A stretch of 53,346 nt of DNA from assembly GCA_026710565.1 (NCBI GenBank), contig JAPOQV010000239.1, positions 1 to 53,346 of the forward strand, given 5' to 3'. The notes below the pieces were generated by a model. That model saw only the letters and a program-made list of their open reading frames with translations. It ran no database searches and was not told the origin of the DNA. This document shows positions 1 to 8,482 of the stretch, piece by piece (positions within the stretch are counted from its first letter, which is position 1; every line of letters begins with the position of its first letter). The translations under genes were made by a program, and so were the position numbers. The DNA comes from Spirochaetaceae bacterium (GTDB lineage: Bacteria; Spirochaetota; Spirochaetia; SZUA-6; Bin103).

Positions 1-1
1 C

Positions 2-748
2 CGGGAACGCGAGGCGATGGCATTCAGGAGCGCCCCTCCCGGCGTGGTGGTCGGGCCGCTCGGCGACGGGCGCCTGAACCTGAAGCGGGACTGGGACAGG
101 GCGCGCGCCCGTACCGACGTTCCGCTGAAGTTCACGGTGTCCAGCCCCTACCTGCTCGCAAGGACCGTGGCGGACGCCCACTACGGCAACCTGGAACCGT
201 TGGCCATGGCCTTCGCGGAGCTGCTCGCCGGTCAGATCGCCGGCATCGGCGCCGCCGTGGTGCAGGTCGACGAGCCCAACCTGCCGGGCTCGCCGGGCGA
301 CGGCCCGCTGGCGGCCGCGGCGATCAACCGGCTGCTCGACGGCGTCGAGTCCGGCACGGAGCGGGCCGTGCACCTGTGCTTCGGCAACTACGGCGGGCAG
401 ATGATCCAGCGCGGCGACTACGGCCGGCTGATCGCCTTCATGAACGCGTTGCGCTGCGACCACCTGGTGCTGGAGACCACCCGCCGCTCGCCGGAGGAGC
501 TGGACCGCCTGGCCGACGTGCGCGCCGACATCCGCCTGGGGCTGGGCGTGATCGACGTCAAGGACCTGCAGGTCGAGACGCCGGAGCAGGTGGCGCGCCG
601 CATCGAGGCGCTGGCGCGGCGGCTCGGGGCCGAGCGCATCGCCTACCTGCACCCCGACTGCGGCCTTCGGGTGCTGCCACGCCCCGTGGCAGACGGCAAG
701 CTGAGGGCGCTGGTATCCGGCCGCGACCGGTTCCTGGGCAGGGGCTGA
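2..748 (+). CDS. Cobalamin-independent methionine synthase (MetE C-terminal)-like protein, 5' end outside window
   Basis: The frame is open at the left edge, so the gene probably starts upstream; an internal ATG lies at 17. The visible 243 residues (numbered from that Met) match the MetE/UROD barrel, which transfers a methyl group to a zinc-bound thiol such as homocysteine. All four expected zinc ligands are visible in family-typical contexts: His119 and Cys121 (HLCFGN), Glu153 (LVLETT) and Cys215 (HPDCGL). The length of the visible part suits the C-terminal half of the short stand-alone MetE-like proteins, which often act on unusual methyl donors, so the true donor and acceptor cannot be told. 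A gap of 97 nt separates it from the importer genes; it contains a perfect TTGACA at 778 but no convincing -10 box. Confidence 0.8.
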   Translation, partial: REREAMAFRSAPPGVVVGPLGDGRLNLKRDWDRARARTDVPLKFTVSSPYLLARTVADAHYGNLEPLAMAFAELLAGQIAGIGAAVVQVDEPNLPGSPGDGPLAAAAINRLLDGVESGTERAVHLCFGNYGGQMIQRGDYGRLIAFMNALRCDHLVLETTRRSPEELDRLADVRADIRLGLGVIDVKDLQVETPEQVARRIEALARRLGAERIAYLHPDCGLRVLPRPVADGKLRALVSGRDRFLGRG

Positions 749-845
749 GCGGCCTCCACGTCGCCGAGAACACGTTCTTGACAACTGGGCAGGCATCTCC
801 CAGCATGCCGCTCAATCACCTTATCAATCCAAAGGGGGAATACCC

Positions 846-2564
846 ATGGGTAAATTGACCGGCATCGCCGGTATCGCACTGGCACTGCTGCTCGCGTTCA
901 GCATGACCGCCTGGGCCGAGGGCTCTTCGGAGGAAGCCATGGCCGCCGAGGACATGGTCATCGCCGATCCGAGCTGGACCACCGACACCAGCCCGATCAC
1001 GCTGACCTTCTTCTTCGACGCCATGGCGGGAAGCGACAGCAACCTCAACGAGCACTACGGCGACGACGAGCTCACCAGCATGTTCGTGGAGGAGAACGGC
1101 GTCGACTTCGACATGACCTTCGCGCCCGACAGCGACCAGACCATGCTCAACGTGCTGCTCGCCTCCGGCGACCTGCCCGACATGATGCGGCTGAGCCACA
1201 ACCTGCAGCAGTCCACCCAGCTCGTGCAGCGCGGCCTCGTCCACGACCTGGACGCGCTGAGCCAGAAGTTCGCGCCCAAGTACATGGACAACTGGGACAG
1301 TCGCATCCGGCTGTACTACCGCATGCACTTCGACGACATGGGCTTCTACTTCCATCCGTCCTATTACGTGACCGACGAGCAGATCGAGAGCCCTCTCGTC
1401 CTCAAGGCGATGCAGGGCGTGACGGTCCTCAAGGAAGTGTACGAGCACCTCGGCGCACCGGAGATCAACAATACCGACGACTACATCGACCTGCTGCGCC
1501 GCGTGAAGCAGGAGTTCCCGGAGTTGACGCCCGTGCAGTCGCTGCGTGGCCCCTCACCGGACAAGGACGGCAATCCGCGGGTGGTCGAGCGCGCGCTGCC
1601 GCTGGGCGGCCTCAACCAGCGCTTCTTCCAGCGCGATGACGGCGTGTGGTACAAGTACTGGGAGCACGAAGACTTCGTGAAGGTGCTGCAGTTCGCCAAC
1701 ACCCTGTACAACGAGCAGCTCATCGCCCGTACGGAGTTCACGGAGAAGCAGCCGCAGCTCTGGGGCAACATGATGACCAAGATCTTCTCCGAGCTGAACC
1801 AGGACGCCGACAACGCGGCCGGCATCCACAAGGCCACGGATTTCATCCAGGCGCGGGCGCCGCTGGCAGAGAAGCTCGGCGTGGAGAGCCTGCGCTTCAT
1901 CATGCTGCCGGCATTCACGATCGAGCCGCACATGAAGTATGAGATCGACGACCTGCGCGGCGGCGTCGGCGGCTCGGGAGTGATGGTCACCACGCAGGCG
2001 GAACGCCCCGACCGGGCGATCCAGTGGCTGGACTGGCTGGCTCAAGAGTCGACCCAGAAGCGCATGATCTTCGGGATCGAAGGCGTCCATTCCGACCCCA
2101 GGGACTTCAGAGGGTACGACATCCCGGTGACGAGGCAGTACCTCAGAGATTTCCAGGCGGAGAATCCGGGACCTCAGCTTTACCGCGCGAAGTATGGACT
2201 GGGATCCATGTACCTGTTCCGCGACAAGTACACCGCCGAGCAGGGGGGCTGGCCGAATCTCGACGAAATCGGGCAGCAAATCTATGACACCGCGCTGTCC
2301 AACTATACCGACCTGATGAAGTTCCGCGGCGTGGACAACTACACGGCCGGTTCCGAGGAAGAGAAGATCGCCGCGACCATCAAGGACTACTACAGCACGC
2401 AGATCTTCGACATCATTTCCGGATCCGCCGACGCCGTGCAGGCCGGCTACGACGAGATGATCGCCACCATGCGTGACCTCGGCCTGGACACGCTCAACGC
2501 CTGGTACACCCAGGTGCTGAACGGACACGCCGAGCGCGTCGCCAAGTACAGCGTCGGCCTGTAG
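846..2564 (+). CDS. Extracellular solute-binding protein of a sugar/oligosaccharide ABC importer
   Basis: This 572-residue protein begins with a classical signal peptide (hydrophobic core about residues 8-21, cleavage after Ala-Trp-Ala) followed by an acidic, Ser/Glu-rich linker. Length and layout fit the large LplA/YtcQ-type family 1 binding proteins that deliver oligosaccharides to LplB/YtcP permeases. No lipobox Cys is visible near the cleavage site, so it may be periplasmic or anchored in another way. The start is supported by a purine-rich AAAGGGGGAA ribosome binding site just upstream. It heads the importer cluster and is separated from the permeases by a strong terminator-like hairpin, as expected for a subunit needed in excess. 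The ligand cannot be told from sequence. No ATPase gene for this importer lies in the window, so a shared MsmX-type ATPase is likely. Confidence 0.85.
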   Translation: MGKLTGIAGIALALLLAFSMTAWAEGSSEEAMAAEDMVIADPSWTTDTSPITLTFFFDAMAGSDSNLNEHYGDDELTSMFVEENGVDFDMTFAPDSDQTMLNVLLASGDLPDMMRLSHNLQQSTQLVQRGLVHDLDALSQKFAPKYMDNWDSRIRLYYRMHFDDMGFYFHPSYYVTDEQIESPLVLKAMQGVTVLKEVYEHLGAPEINNTDDYIDLLRRVKQEFPELTPVQSLRGPSPDKDGNPRVVERALPLGGLNQRFFQRDDGVWYKYWEHEDFVKVLQFANTLYNEQLIARTEFTEKQPQLWGNMMTKIFSELNQDADNAAGIHKATDFIQARAPLAEKLGVESLRFIMLPAFTIEPHMKYEIDDLRGGVGGSGVMVTTQAERPDRAIQWLDWLAQESTQKRMIFGIEGVHSDPRDFRGYDIPVTRQYLRDFQAENPGPQLYRAKYGLGSMYLFRDKYTAEQGGWPNLDEIGQQIYDTALSNYTDLMKFRGVDNYTAGSEEEKIAATIKDYYSTQIFDIISGSADAVQAGYDEMIATMRDLGLDTLNAWYTQVLNGHAERVAKYSVGL

Positions 2565-2591
2565 AGGTCGACTCGTCTACGAGAACTTACG

Positions 2592-2633
2592 AGGGGTGGT
2601 GCCGCGCGTACGCGTGGCACCACCCCTTCTTTT
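2592..2633 (+). terminator. Hairpin terminator/attenuator between binding protein and permease genes
   Basis: Positions 2592-2603 (AGGGGTGGTGCC) are perfectly complementary to 2616-2627, with a 12-nt GC-rich loop that can itself pair, and a TCTTTT tract follows at once. It lies between the stop of the binding-protein gene (2564) and the first permease start (2646). This placement is typical of partial terminators that lower permease relative to binding protein expression. Confidence 0.75.
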
Positions 2634-2645
2634 GCGAATAGTGCG

Positions 2646-3620
2646 ATGAGTGAGCTCACCCAACGGACCCTGACCAGGCATCTCACGCGCAGGCGGCGAA
2701 CGTGGGCCGACCGCGGCATCCACGTGCTGCACCTGATGATCCTGCCGTCGCTGCTGGCCACCATCCTCTTCAACTACCTGCCGCTGTACGGGATCATCAT
2801 CGCCTTCAAGCGCTACGACGTGTTCACCGGCATCTGGGCCAGTCCGTGGGCATTCAACAACGGCTTCGAGCACTTCATCGACTTCTTCAAGGCGCCCAAC
2901 TTCAGCGTGGTGCTGCGCAACACTCTGGTCATCTCGGCACTCAAGCTGGGGCTGCTGTCGCTGCCGCCGGTGCTGCTGGCCCTGATGCTCAACGAGGTGA
3001 TTCACCGCGGCTTCAAGAAGACGGCTCAGACCGTCTCCTATCTCCCGCACTTCATCTCCTGGGTGGTGGTGGGCGGCATGATGTACAACTTCCTGCGGCC
3101 CACCCCGGAATCGCCGTTCAACGCCTTGCTGCTCGGCCTGGGGCTGATCGGCGAGCCGGTGGACCTGATCGCCGACAAGACCTTTTTCTGGCCGCTGCTG
3201 GTCCTTTCCGACTTCTGGAAGGAGGTGGGCTGGGGGTCGATCATCTACCTGGCCGTGATCGCCGGCATCGACCAGGAGATGTACGAGGCGTGCGAGATCG
3301 ACGGCGGCGGGCGCTGGACCAAGGCCATCCACATCACCTGGCCGCACCTGCTCGGCACATTCATGATCCTGCTGATCCTGCGCTGCTCGCAGATCATGCA
3401 GGGCACCGGCGACACCTTCGACCAGGTGTTCGTGCTCGGCAACCCCTTCAACCGCGGGGTGTCGGACATCTTCGACACGCTGATCCTGCGGGTCGGGCTG
3501 GAGCACGGCCGCTACTCGTACGCCACCGCCGCCGGCCTGTTCAAGTCGGTGATCAACCTGGCGATCCTGCTGACCGTCAACAACCTCAGCAAGCGGCTCA
3601 CCGGCAAGGGGCTGTTCTGA
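2646..3620 (+). CDS. ABC importer permease, LplB family
   Basis: A 324-residue inner-membrane permease with a basic N-terminus and about six hydrophobic segments (the first near residues 30-55, NYLPLYGIIIAF). It has the binding-protein-dependent transport EAA loop, which contacts the ATPase, in the form YEACEIDGGGRWTKAIHITWP. It resembles LplB/YteP-type permeases of oligosaccharide importers. It follows the hairpin after the binding protein gene, and its stop overlaps the start of the next permease by one base (TGATG at 3618-3622), so the two are translationally coupled. It probably forms a heterodimer with one or other of the two following YtcP-like permeases. Confidence 0.9.
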   Translation: MSELTQRTLTRHLTRRRRTWADRGIHVLHLMILPSLLATILFNYLPLYGIIIAFKRYDVFTGIWASPWAFNNGFEHFIDFFKAPNFSVVLRNTLVISALKLGLLSLPPVLLALMLNEVIHRGFKKTAQTVSYLPHFISWVVVGGMMYNFLRPTPESPFNALLLGLGLIGEPVDLIADKTFFWPLLVLSDFWKEVGWGSIIYLAVIAGIDQEMYEACEIDGGGRWTKAIHITWPHLLGTFMILLILRCSQIMQGTGDTFDQVFVLGNPFNRGVSDIFDTLILRVGLEHGRYSYATAAGLFKSVINLAILLTVNNLSKRLTGKGLF

Positions 3621-4531
3621 TGGGTTCAAGAGCCCAGCACGGGATCCTCGCCCACCACCGGCGAGTCACGCCGCTGATGTACGCCGGGATCTACGCGCCG
3701 CTCGTGGTGCTCGGCATCTCCATCATCTATCCGTTCTACTATTACCTGATCAACTCCGTGAACATCCAGCTCCACGCCGGTCCCGCGTACCTGCTGCCCC
3801 CGGACCTCACGCTCAGGAACTACCAGGTGATCTTCGCCAACAATCGCCTGCTGACCGCGTTCACGACGTCGACGGCCCGGACCCTGATCGGCACCGTGTT
3901 CACGGTGTTCAACTGCGCGATGTGCGCATTCGCGTTGCGCAAGCCCAACCTGCCGTTCCGCAACTGGTACCTGGTGATCTTCGCCATTCCGCTGTTCTTT
4001 TCCGGCGGCCTGATTCCGATCTACCTGAACCTCCGGTTTCTCGGGCTGCTGGACACCTTCTGGGTCTACATCTTTCCGCAGCTCTTCTCGTTCTTCTACG
4101 TCATCATCATGATGACCAGCTTCAACGACCTGCCGGTCTCGCTGGAGGACTCGGCGCGCATCGACGGCGCCGGCTACTTCCGCATCTTCTTGAGGATCTA
4201 CTTCCCCATATCGATGCCCCTGATCGCCGCCATCGCCCTGTTCGCCGGGGTCGCGCAGTGGAACTCCTGGTTCGACACGCTGTACTTCACCCGTTCGGAA
4301 AGCCTGGAGACGCTGCAGGCGGTTCTGCTGCGCGTCGTCAAGCAGAGCAGCCTGGGCAGCTTCGTCCAGGAAATGGCGGCCCTGCAGGATGAACAAATCA
4401 CCAACCATCTCAATCCGGAGGGCGTGCAGTTCGCGACCATGCTGGTCACGGTCCTCCCGATCGTGATGGTCTACCCGTTCCTGCAGCGCTACTTCATCAA
4501 GGGCATCCTGATCGGCTCCATCAAGGGTTAG
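3620..4531 (+). CDS. ABC importer permease, YtcP/LplC family (copy 1)
   Basis: The 303-residue protein has six predicted membrane segments and an EAA loop (SLEDSARIDGAGYFRIFLRIYFP). I chose the ATG at 3620 because it overlaps the stop of the LplB-like gene; the open frame continues upstream only as an antisense/other-frame artefact. It ends in the YPFLQRYFIKGIL block usual for this family. The gene immediately downstream is a close paralogue, sharing the CAMCAFALRK and PLFFSGGLIPIYLNLR blocks, so the importer has two alternative second permeases. Substrate is unknown. Confidence 0.9.
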   Translation: MGSRAQHGILAHHRRVTPLMYAGIYAPLVVLGISIIYPFYYYLINSVNIQLHAGPAYLLPPDLTLRNYQVIFANNRLLTAFTTSTARTLIGTVFTVFNCAMCAFALRKPNLPFRNWYLVIFAIPLFFSGGLIPIYLNLRFLGLLDTFWVYIFPQLFSFFYVIIMMTSFNDLPVSLEDSARIDGAGYFRIFLRIYFPISMPLIAAIALFAGVAQWNSWFDTLYFTRSESLETLQAVLLRVVKQSSLGSFVQEMAALQDEQITNHLNPEGVQFATMLVTVLPIVMVYPFLQRYFIKGILIGSIKG

Positions 4532-4540
4532 CGCCCATTC

Positions 4541-5422
4541 ATGACCCGGCGGCCGACGCTGGCGGTGTACCTGGGCATCTACGTTCCGGTCCTCATCCTG
4601 GCGCTGGGCATTCTCTATCCGCTCTATTACTTCGCTCTCAATTCCCTGAACGGCGGGCTCGTCTTCGGTCCGGCATGGCTGCTCGCGGAGGATCTGACCC
4701 TGCGCCACTACCGGATTATTTTCGGCAACGGGCGGGTGCTGGACGCCTTCCTGATGTCGGTCAGCCGGACGGTCGTGGGCGCCGCGGCCACGGTGCTGAC
4801 CTGCGCCATGTGCGCGTTCGCGCTGCGCAAGCGGGAGCTTCCCTACCGTAACCTCTACCTGGTCCTGTTCACGGTCCCGTTGTTCTTCTCGGGGGGCCTG
4901 ATCCCGATCTACCTCAATCTGCGGGCTCTGGGCCTGCTCGACCGGTTCGCCGTCTACATCCTCCCGAACCTCTTCTCCTTCTTCTACGTGATCATCTTCA
5001 TGGCTCAGTTCAACCAGATCCCGGTCTCTCTGGAGGAGTCGGCCCGCGTGGACGGCGCCGGCTACGCGCGCGTCTTCCGGGCGATCTACCTGCCCATCTC
5101 GACTCCGGTGATCGCCGTGATCGCCCTGTTCGCCGCGGTCGCGCAGTGGGGCTCCTGGTTCGACACCGCCTACTTTACGCGCTCGGATTGGCTGGATACG
5201 TTGCAGGGGGTGCTGGTCCGGGTCATCAAGCAGGCGAACATGGGCGACTTCACCACCGAGGCGGCGCGGACCATGGTCGATGAAGCCAACTCCCACTACC
5301 TGCATCCCGACGGCCTGCAGTTCGCGACCATGATGGTGACGATCGTTCCCATCGTGCTGGCCTACCCGTTCCTCCAGCGCTACTTCATCAAGGGCATCCT
5401 GGTGGGTGCGGTGAAAGAATGA
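4541..5422 (+). CDS. ABC importer permease, YtcP/LplC family (copy 2, tandem paralogue)
   Basis: A 293-residue permease beginning 9 nt after copy 1 and alignable with it along its whole length. Shared blocks include the EAA loop (SLEESARVDGAGYARVFRAIYLP) and the C-terminal YPFLQRYFIKGIL. It lacks about ten N-terminal residues relative to copy 1. Both copies look intact, so this is a functional duplication and not a decaying one; they might offer alternative partners for the LplB-like subunit. Its stop overlaps the ATG of the FG-GAP gene (ATGA at 5419-5422), which couples that unusual protein to the transporter. Confidence 0.88.
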   Translation: MTRRPTLAVYLGIYVPVLILALGILYPLYYFALNSLNGGLVFGPAWLLAEDLTLRHYRIIFGNGRVLDAFLMSVSRTVVGAAATVLTCAMCAFALRKRELPYRNLYLVLFTVPLFFSGGLIPIYLNLRALGLLDRFAVYILPNLFSFFYVIIFMAQFNQIPVSLEESARVDGAGYARVFRAIYLPISTPVIAVIALFAAVAQWGSWFDTAYFTRSDWLDTLQGVLVRVIKQANMGDFTTEAARTMVDEANSHYLHPDGLQFATMMVTIVPIVLAYPFLQRYFIKGILVGAVKE

Positions 5423-7128
5423 GCGGCGCGAATCTCACTGGCTGTATGAGCGCAGCGAGTCTCACTCGAAGAGAGCTCGGGTTCCTGTTCGGCGCCGTTC
5501 TCGCCTGCGTCTCGGCGGTGCCGGGGTTGGCGCAGACCTTCCACGACGTGACGGACGCCGCCGGTATCGACTACGTGCAGTTTCGGCGAGGCGACGACAC
5601 TCCGGCTGCCATGCAGACCTATACGACCGGCGGGGTGGCGGCCGGCGACTACGACGGCGACGGACTGGTCGATCTGTACGTCACCCGCCTGGACGACAGC
5701 GACATCCTGTACCGCAACCGCGGCGACGGCACCTTCGCGGACGTGACCGTCGCGGCATTCGGCCCCGCCCACCTGGCCGATCTGCAGTCCAACGGCGCCG
5801 CGTGGGGCGACATCGACAACGACGGCGACCTGGACCTGTACGTGACCAGCCTGTTCTCGCATCGCTTTCACCTGTTCGTGAACGACGGCTCCGGTTCGTT
5901 CTCCGAGGAGGCCGTGGCGCGCGGCGCGGCGACCGAGGGCGACGACCTGCACTTCGGATTCAGCGCCGCCTTCGGCGACTACGACCTGGACGGTTACCTG
6001 GACCTGCACACCACCGAGTGGCGTTTCCTGCGCCAGATGACCGTGGGCGCGCAGAGCAACGCGCGCCTGCTGCGCAACCTCGGAGCGGAAGCGCCGGGCC
6101 ACTTCGAGGACGTGACCCGGTATGCCGGCGTGTCCCAGCACCGCGTCATCGCGGTCAACCCGCTGGCCGAGGGCCAGAGCCTCACCTCGACCTTCGCCCT
6201 GCTGGACGACGACCTCTATCCCGAGCTGATCATCGTCGCGGACCACAACGCCAGCCAGCTCTACTGGAACCGTGGCAACGGTCGCTTCGTGCACGGCACG
6301 ACCGGCGCGCGGGTCGGTACGGACGAGTATGGGATGGGGTCGGCGGTGGGCGACTTCGACGGCGACGGCCGCCTCGACTGGTTCGTGAGCGCTATCTACG
6401 AGGAGGGCGTGCCCTACCGCGACGGCAACCGGCTGTACCGCAACCTGGGCCGCGGCTTTTTCGAAGACGCCACCGACGCCGCCGGGGTGCGGGACGGCTC
6501 CTGGGGATGGGGGACCACCTTCCTGGACTACGACAACGACGGCGACCTGGACCTGGTGCTGGCCACCGGCGTGGACTACGCCGACGAGGTCCCGTACACC
6601 GCCAACACCGCCGGCTTCGCCGACGATCCGATGCGGCTGTGGCGCAACGACGGCAGCGGCCGGTTTGAGGAGGTGGCGCAGGAGGAAGGGCTCACGGCCA
6701 CCGGCGTGGGCACCGGGCTGGCGGCCTTCGACCTGGAACCCGACGGCGACCTGGACCTGATGGTGGTGCACAACAGCGGCCGTCCGGTGCTGTACCGCAA
6801 CGACACCAACCGTCCCGGACACGCGGGACCGAACCGCTGGCTCCAGCTCCGGCTGGAAGGCACCGCGTCCAACCGGCAGGGGGTCGGCGCGCGCATCACC
6901 GTCACTCCAAGTGCGGCAGAGCCGGAACGGCGCCTGGTGCAGGTGCTGGGCGGCAGCAACAACTATCTGGGCCAGAACGAGGCGATCGCCCACTTCGGCC
7001 TCGGGCCCGGCCTGGAGCACATCGCCACCGTACAGATCGAATGGCCGGGCGGCGCCGTCCAGACCCTGACCGAGGTGGCCGCCAACCAGCGGTTGCTCGT
7101 CAAGGAGCCGGTTTCGCCCGCTCCCTGA
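5419..7128 (+). CDS. Secreted FG-GAP/VCBS-repeat protein with C-terminal ASPIC/UnbV domain
   Basis: This 569-residue protein has an N-terminal signal peptide (hydrophobic core about residues 19-36, ending near GLAQT). It then carries repeated beta-propeller FG-GAP/VCBS units with calcium-binding DxDxDG loops, for example DYDGDGLVD, DIDNDGDLD, DYDLDGYLD, DFDGDGRLD and DYDNDGDLD. The last roughly 90 residues form an ASPIC/UnbV domain (GVGARITV, FGLG, VQIEWPGG). Proteins of this CRTAC1-like type are extracellular or periplasmic and are thought to bind ligands or carbohydrates; no enzymatic role is established. The 4-nt overlap with the upstream permease favours the first ATG (5419) over the one at 5446. 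Coupling to a sugar importer suggests a role in ligand capture, which is inference. Confidence 0.85.
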   Translation: MSGANLTGCMSAASLTRRELGFLFGAVLACVSAVPGLAQTFHDVTDAAGIDYVQFRRGDDTPAAMQTYTTGGVAAGDYDGDGLVDLYVTRLDDSDILYRNRGDGTFADVTVAAFGPAHLADLQSNGAAWGDIDNDGDLDLYVTSLFSHRFHLFVNDGSGSFSEEAVARGAATEGDDLHFGFSAAFGDYDLDGYLDLHTTEWRFLRQMTVGAQSNARLLRNLGAEAPGHFEDVTRYAGVSQHRVIAVNPLAEGQSLTSTFALLDDDLYPELIIVADHNASQLYWNRGNGRFVHGTTGARVGTDEYGMGSAVGDFDGDGRLDWFVSAIYEEGVPYRDGNRLYRNLGRGFFEDATDAAGVRDGSWGWGTTFLDYDNDGDLDLVLATGVDYADEVPYTANTAGFADDPMRLWRNDGSGRFEEVAQEEGLTATGVGTGLAAFDLEPDGDLDLMVVHNSGRPVLYRNDTNRPGHAGPNRWLQLRLEGTASNRQGVGARITVTPSAAEPERRLVQVLGGSNNYLGQNEAIAHFGLGPGLEHIATVQIEWPGGAVQTLTEVAANQRLLVKEPVSPAP

Positions 7129-7155
7129 CCCGCGTGCGGTAGACGGCGAGCGCTC

Positions 7156-8289
7156 TTACGGGGATCGGTCGAGCACGTGGGTCATCAACGAAGGAATACC
7201 GGCGACCCAGACGACCGGCGGCAGTTGGCCCGGCGGGCTCCAGATGTAGCCCAGCCGGTTCAATTCCTCGCGCGCAGCCAGGCGACCCGCGGCGTCGGCG
7301 CCGGTCGTGGCGAGGGCGGCGTCGATGGTGTGATCGGAAGCGGTGGCCGCGGCGCCAGCCTGGAACAGCGGCCCCGTCGCCACGGCCGCGGCCAGAAGGC
7401 CGCGGGCCTCCAGTTCTCGATAGCGATCCTGGTAGTAGTCCGTAATCCGTGCCGCCACCTCGGGCCGAGCCGCATCCGCGTGTGCGTCAGTCAGCCGGGT
7501 CGCGCCGGTAGCCACGCGTTGGTCCCACAGTGCCTCGCCCCAGAGCTGGATGAAGTACGGGTAGCGCTGGCTGTCCTCGACCACGGCATCAAGCGTATCG
7601 ACATCGATGCAGACGTCATGGGCAGTCAGCGGCTCGACCAGAGCGGCGCGGGCGGCGGCAGGGCTCAGCAGTCCGATACCCAGCCGCCCCTTGCCCAAGC
7701 GGCTCCAGAAGGATGCATCCATGGCGCCGAGATGTGAAGGCAGGCCGGGCGTCCCGACCATCACGAGCAGGAATGGCGCCTCTTCGCGCACCCGTTGACT
7801 GACGTTCAGCAGCGTTCTGCCCACCTCCAGGTCCAGCGTGTGCGCCTCGTCGATCAGCACGGCCAGCGGCTTCCTGCGGCACCGGGCGGCAAGCTCCGTT
7901 CGCAGGTTCCTCACGCCCGATGACGGCGGAGCCCACTCGACCGAGCCGACCGCCGCCACGCCTACTTTTCGGGGCAGCAGCTTCCCGATCGGCGACGGCG
8001 GAGACAGAAGTCCGACCAACTCGTCACGGGTGGGGATGTCGTTCGGGGTGAGGGTTGCCACATCCACTGCCGCTTCGTGGTCTCGGCAGGCGCGCTCGAA
8101 CCAGTTGAGCAGCACGGTCTTGCCGTTGCCGCGCGGCCCAACCATCACCACGTCGTGGGGTGGAGACGCGCCGCCGAGCAGGTCAGCCAGACATTGCGTC
8201 AGCACCGCCTGCTCCCGTTCGCGTCCGGTGAGTGCCGGCGGCGTGGCGCCCGTGCCGGGACTGAACACCCGTGGGACCGCCGCCTTCAT
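7156..8289 (-). CDS. AAA ATPase of the STAND/ORC-like type
   Basis: A 377-residue soluble ATPase if it starts at the ATG at 8289; a GTG at 8355 would add 22 residues. Walker A is GPRGNGKT (residues 51-58) and Walker B with Asp-Glu is LAVLIDEAH (142-150). A TGREREQ block just before the P-loop is typical of AAA_16-like ATPases with an N-terminal start of the nucleotide-binding fold. The C-terminal part (after about residue 230) is probably a winged-helix lid. Partner and role are unknown; such stand-alone ATPases are common in mobile and defence-rich regions. It is convergent with the FG-GAP gene and codirectional with the ABC exporters upstream. The 190 nt between it and the exporter stop at 8483 hold nothing else I can support. 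Confidence 0.75.
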   Translation of the reverse strand: MKAAVPRVFSPGTGATPPALTGREREQAVLTQCLADLLGGASPPHDVVMVGPRGNGKTVLLNWFERACRDHEAAVDVATLTPNDIPTRDELVGLLSPPSPIGKLLPRKVGVAAVGSVEWAPPSSGVRNLRTELAARCRRKPLAVLIDEAHTLDLEVGRTLLNVSQRVREEAPFLLVMVGTPGLPSHLGAMDASFWSRLGKGRLGIGLLSPAAARAALVEPLTAHDVCIDVDTLDAVVEDSQRYPYFIQLWGEALWDQRVATGATRLTDAHADAARPEVAARITDYYQDRYRELEARGLLAAAVATGPLFQAGAAATASDHTIDAALATTGADAAGRLAAREELNRLGYIWSPPGQLPPVVWVAGIPSLMTHVLDRSP

Positions 8290-8482
8290 GCCGACTAACG
8301 TATCCCGAGGTGCCGTCACCGACAATTCCGCCCCGTCCGGGTGGTCGCCGGCCACAGGACGAGGTTCCTTCTCGGAGGGACCGGCTTGCCCCTGACTCCC
8401 GTGCGCTGGGGTTACCGGGGCGTCGACGCGGTCATCTGCTCACTTCACAACAGACTGGAATGACCTCAGCGCCGCGATCAAC

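Noticed and set aside
778..806. Promoter for the importer operon with TTGACA at 778
   Set aside because: The -35 is perfect but at 16-18 nt spacing no -10 close to TATAAT exists, so it was not listed as a feature.
3626..5305. 559-codon minus-strand frame opposite the permeases
   Set aside because: Its Asp/Arg/Val/Glu-rich sequence repeats because the two permease genes are paralogues; it is a shadow.
5380..7020. 546-codon open frame antisense to the FG-GAP gene
   Set aside because: It mirrors the repeat coding of the opposite strand, is Val/Ala/Gly/His rich with no domain, and is a typical high-GC shadow.
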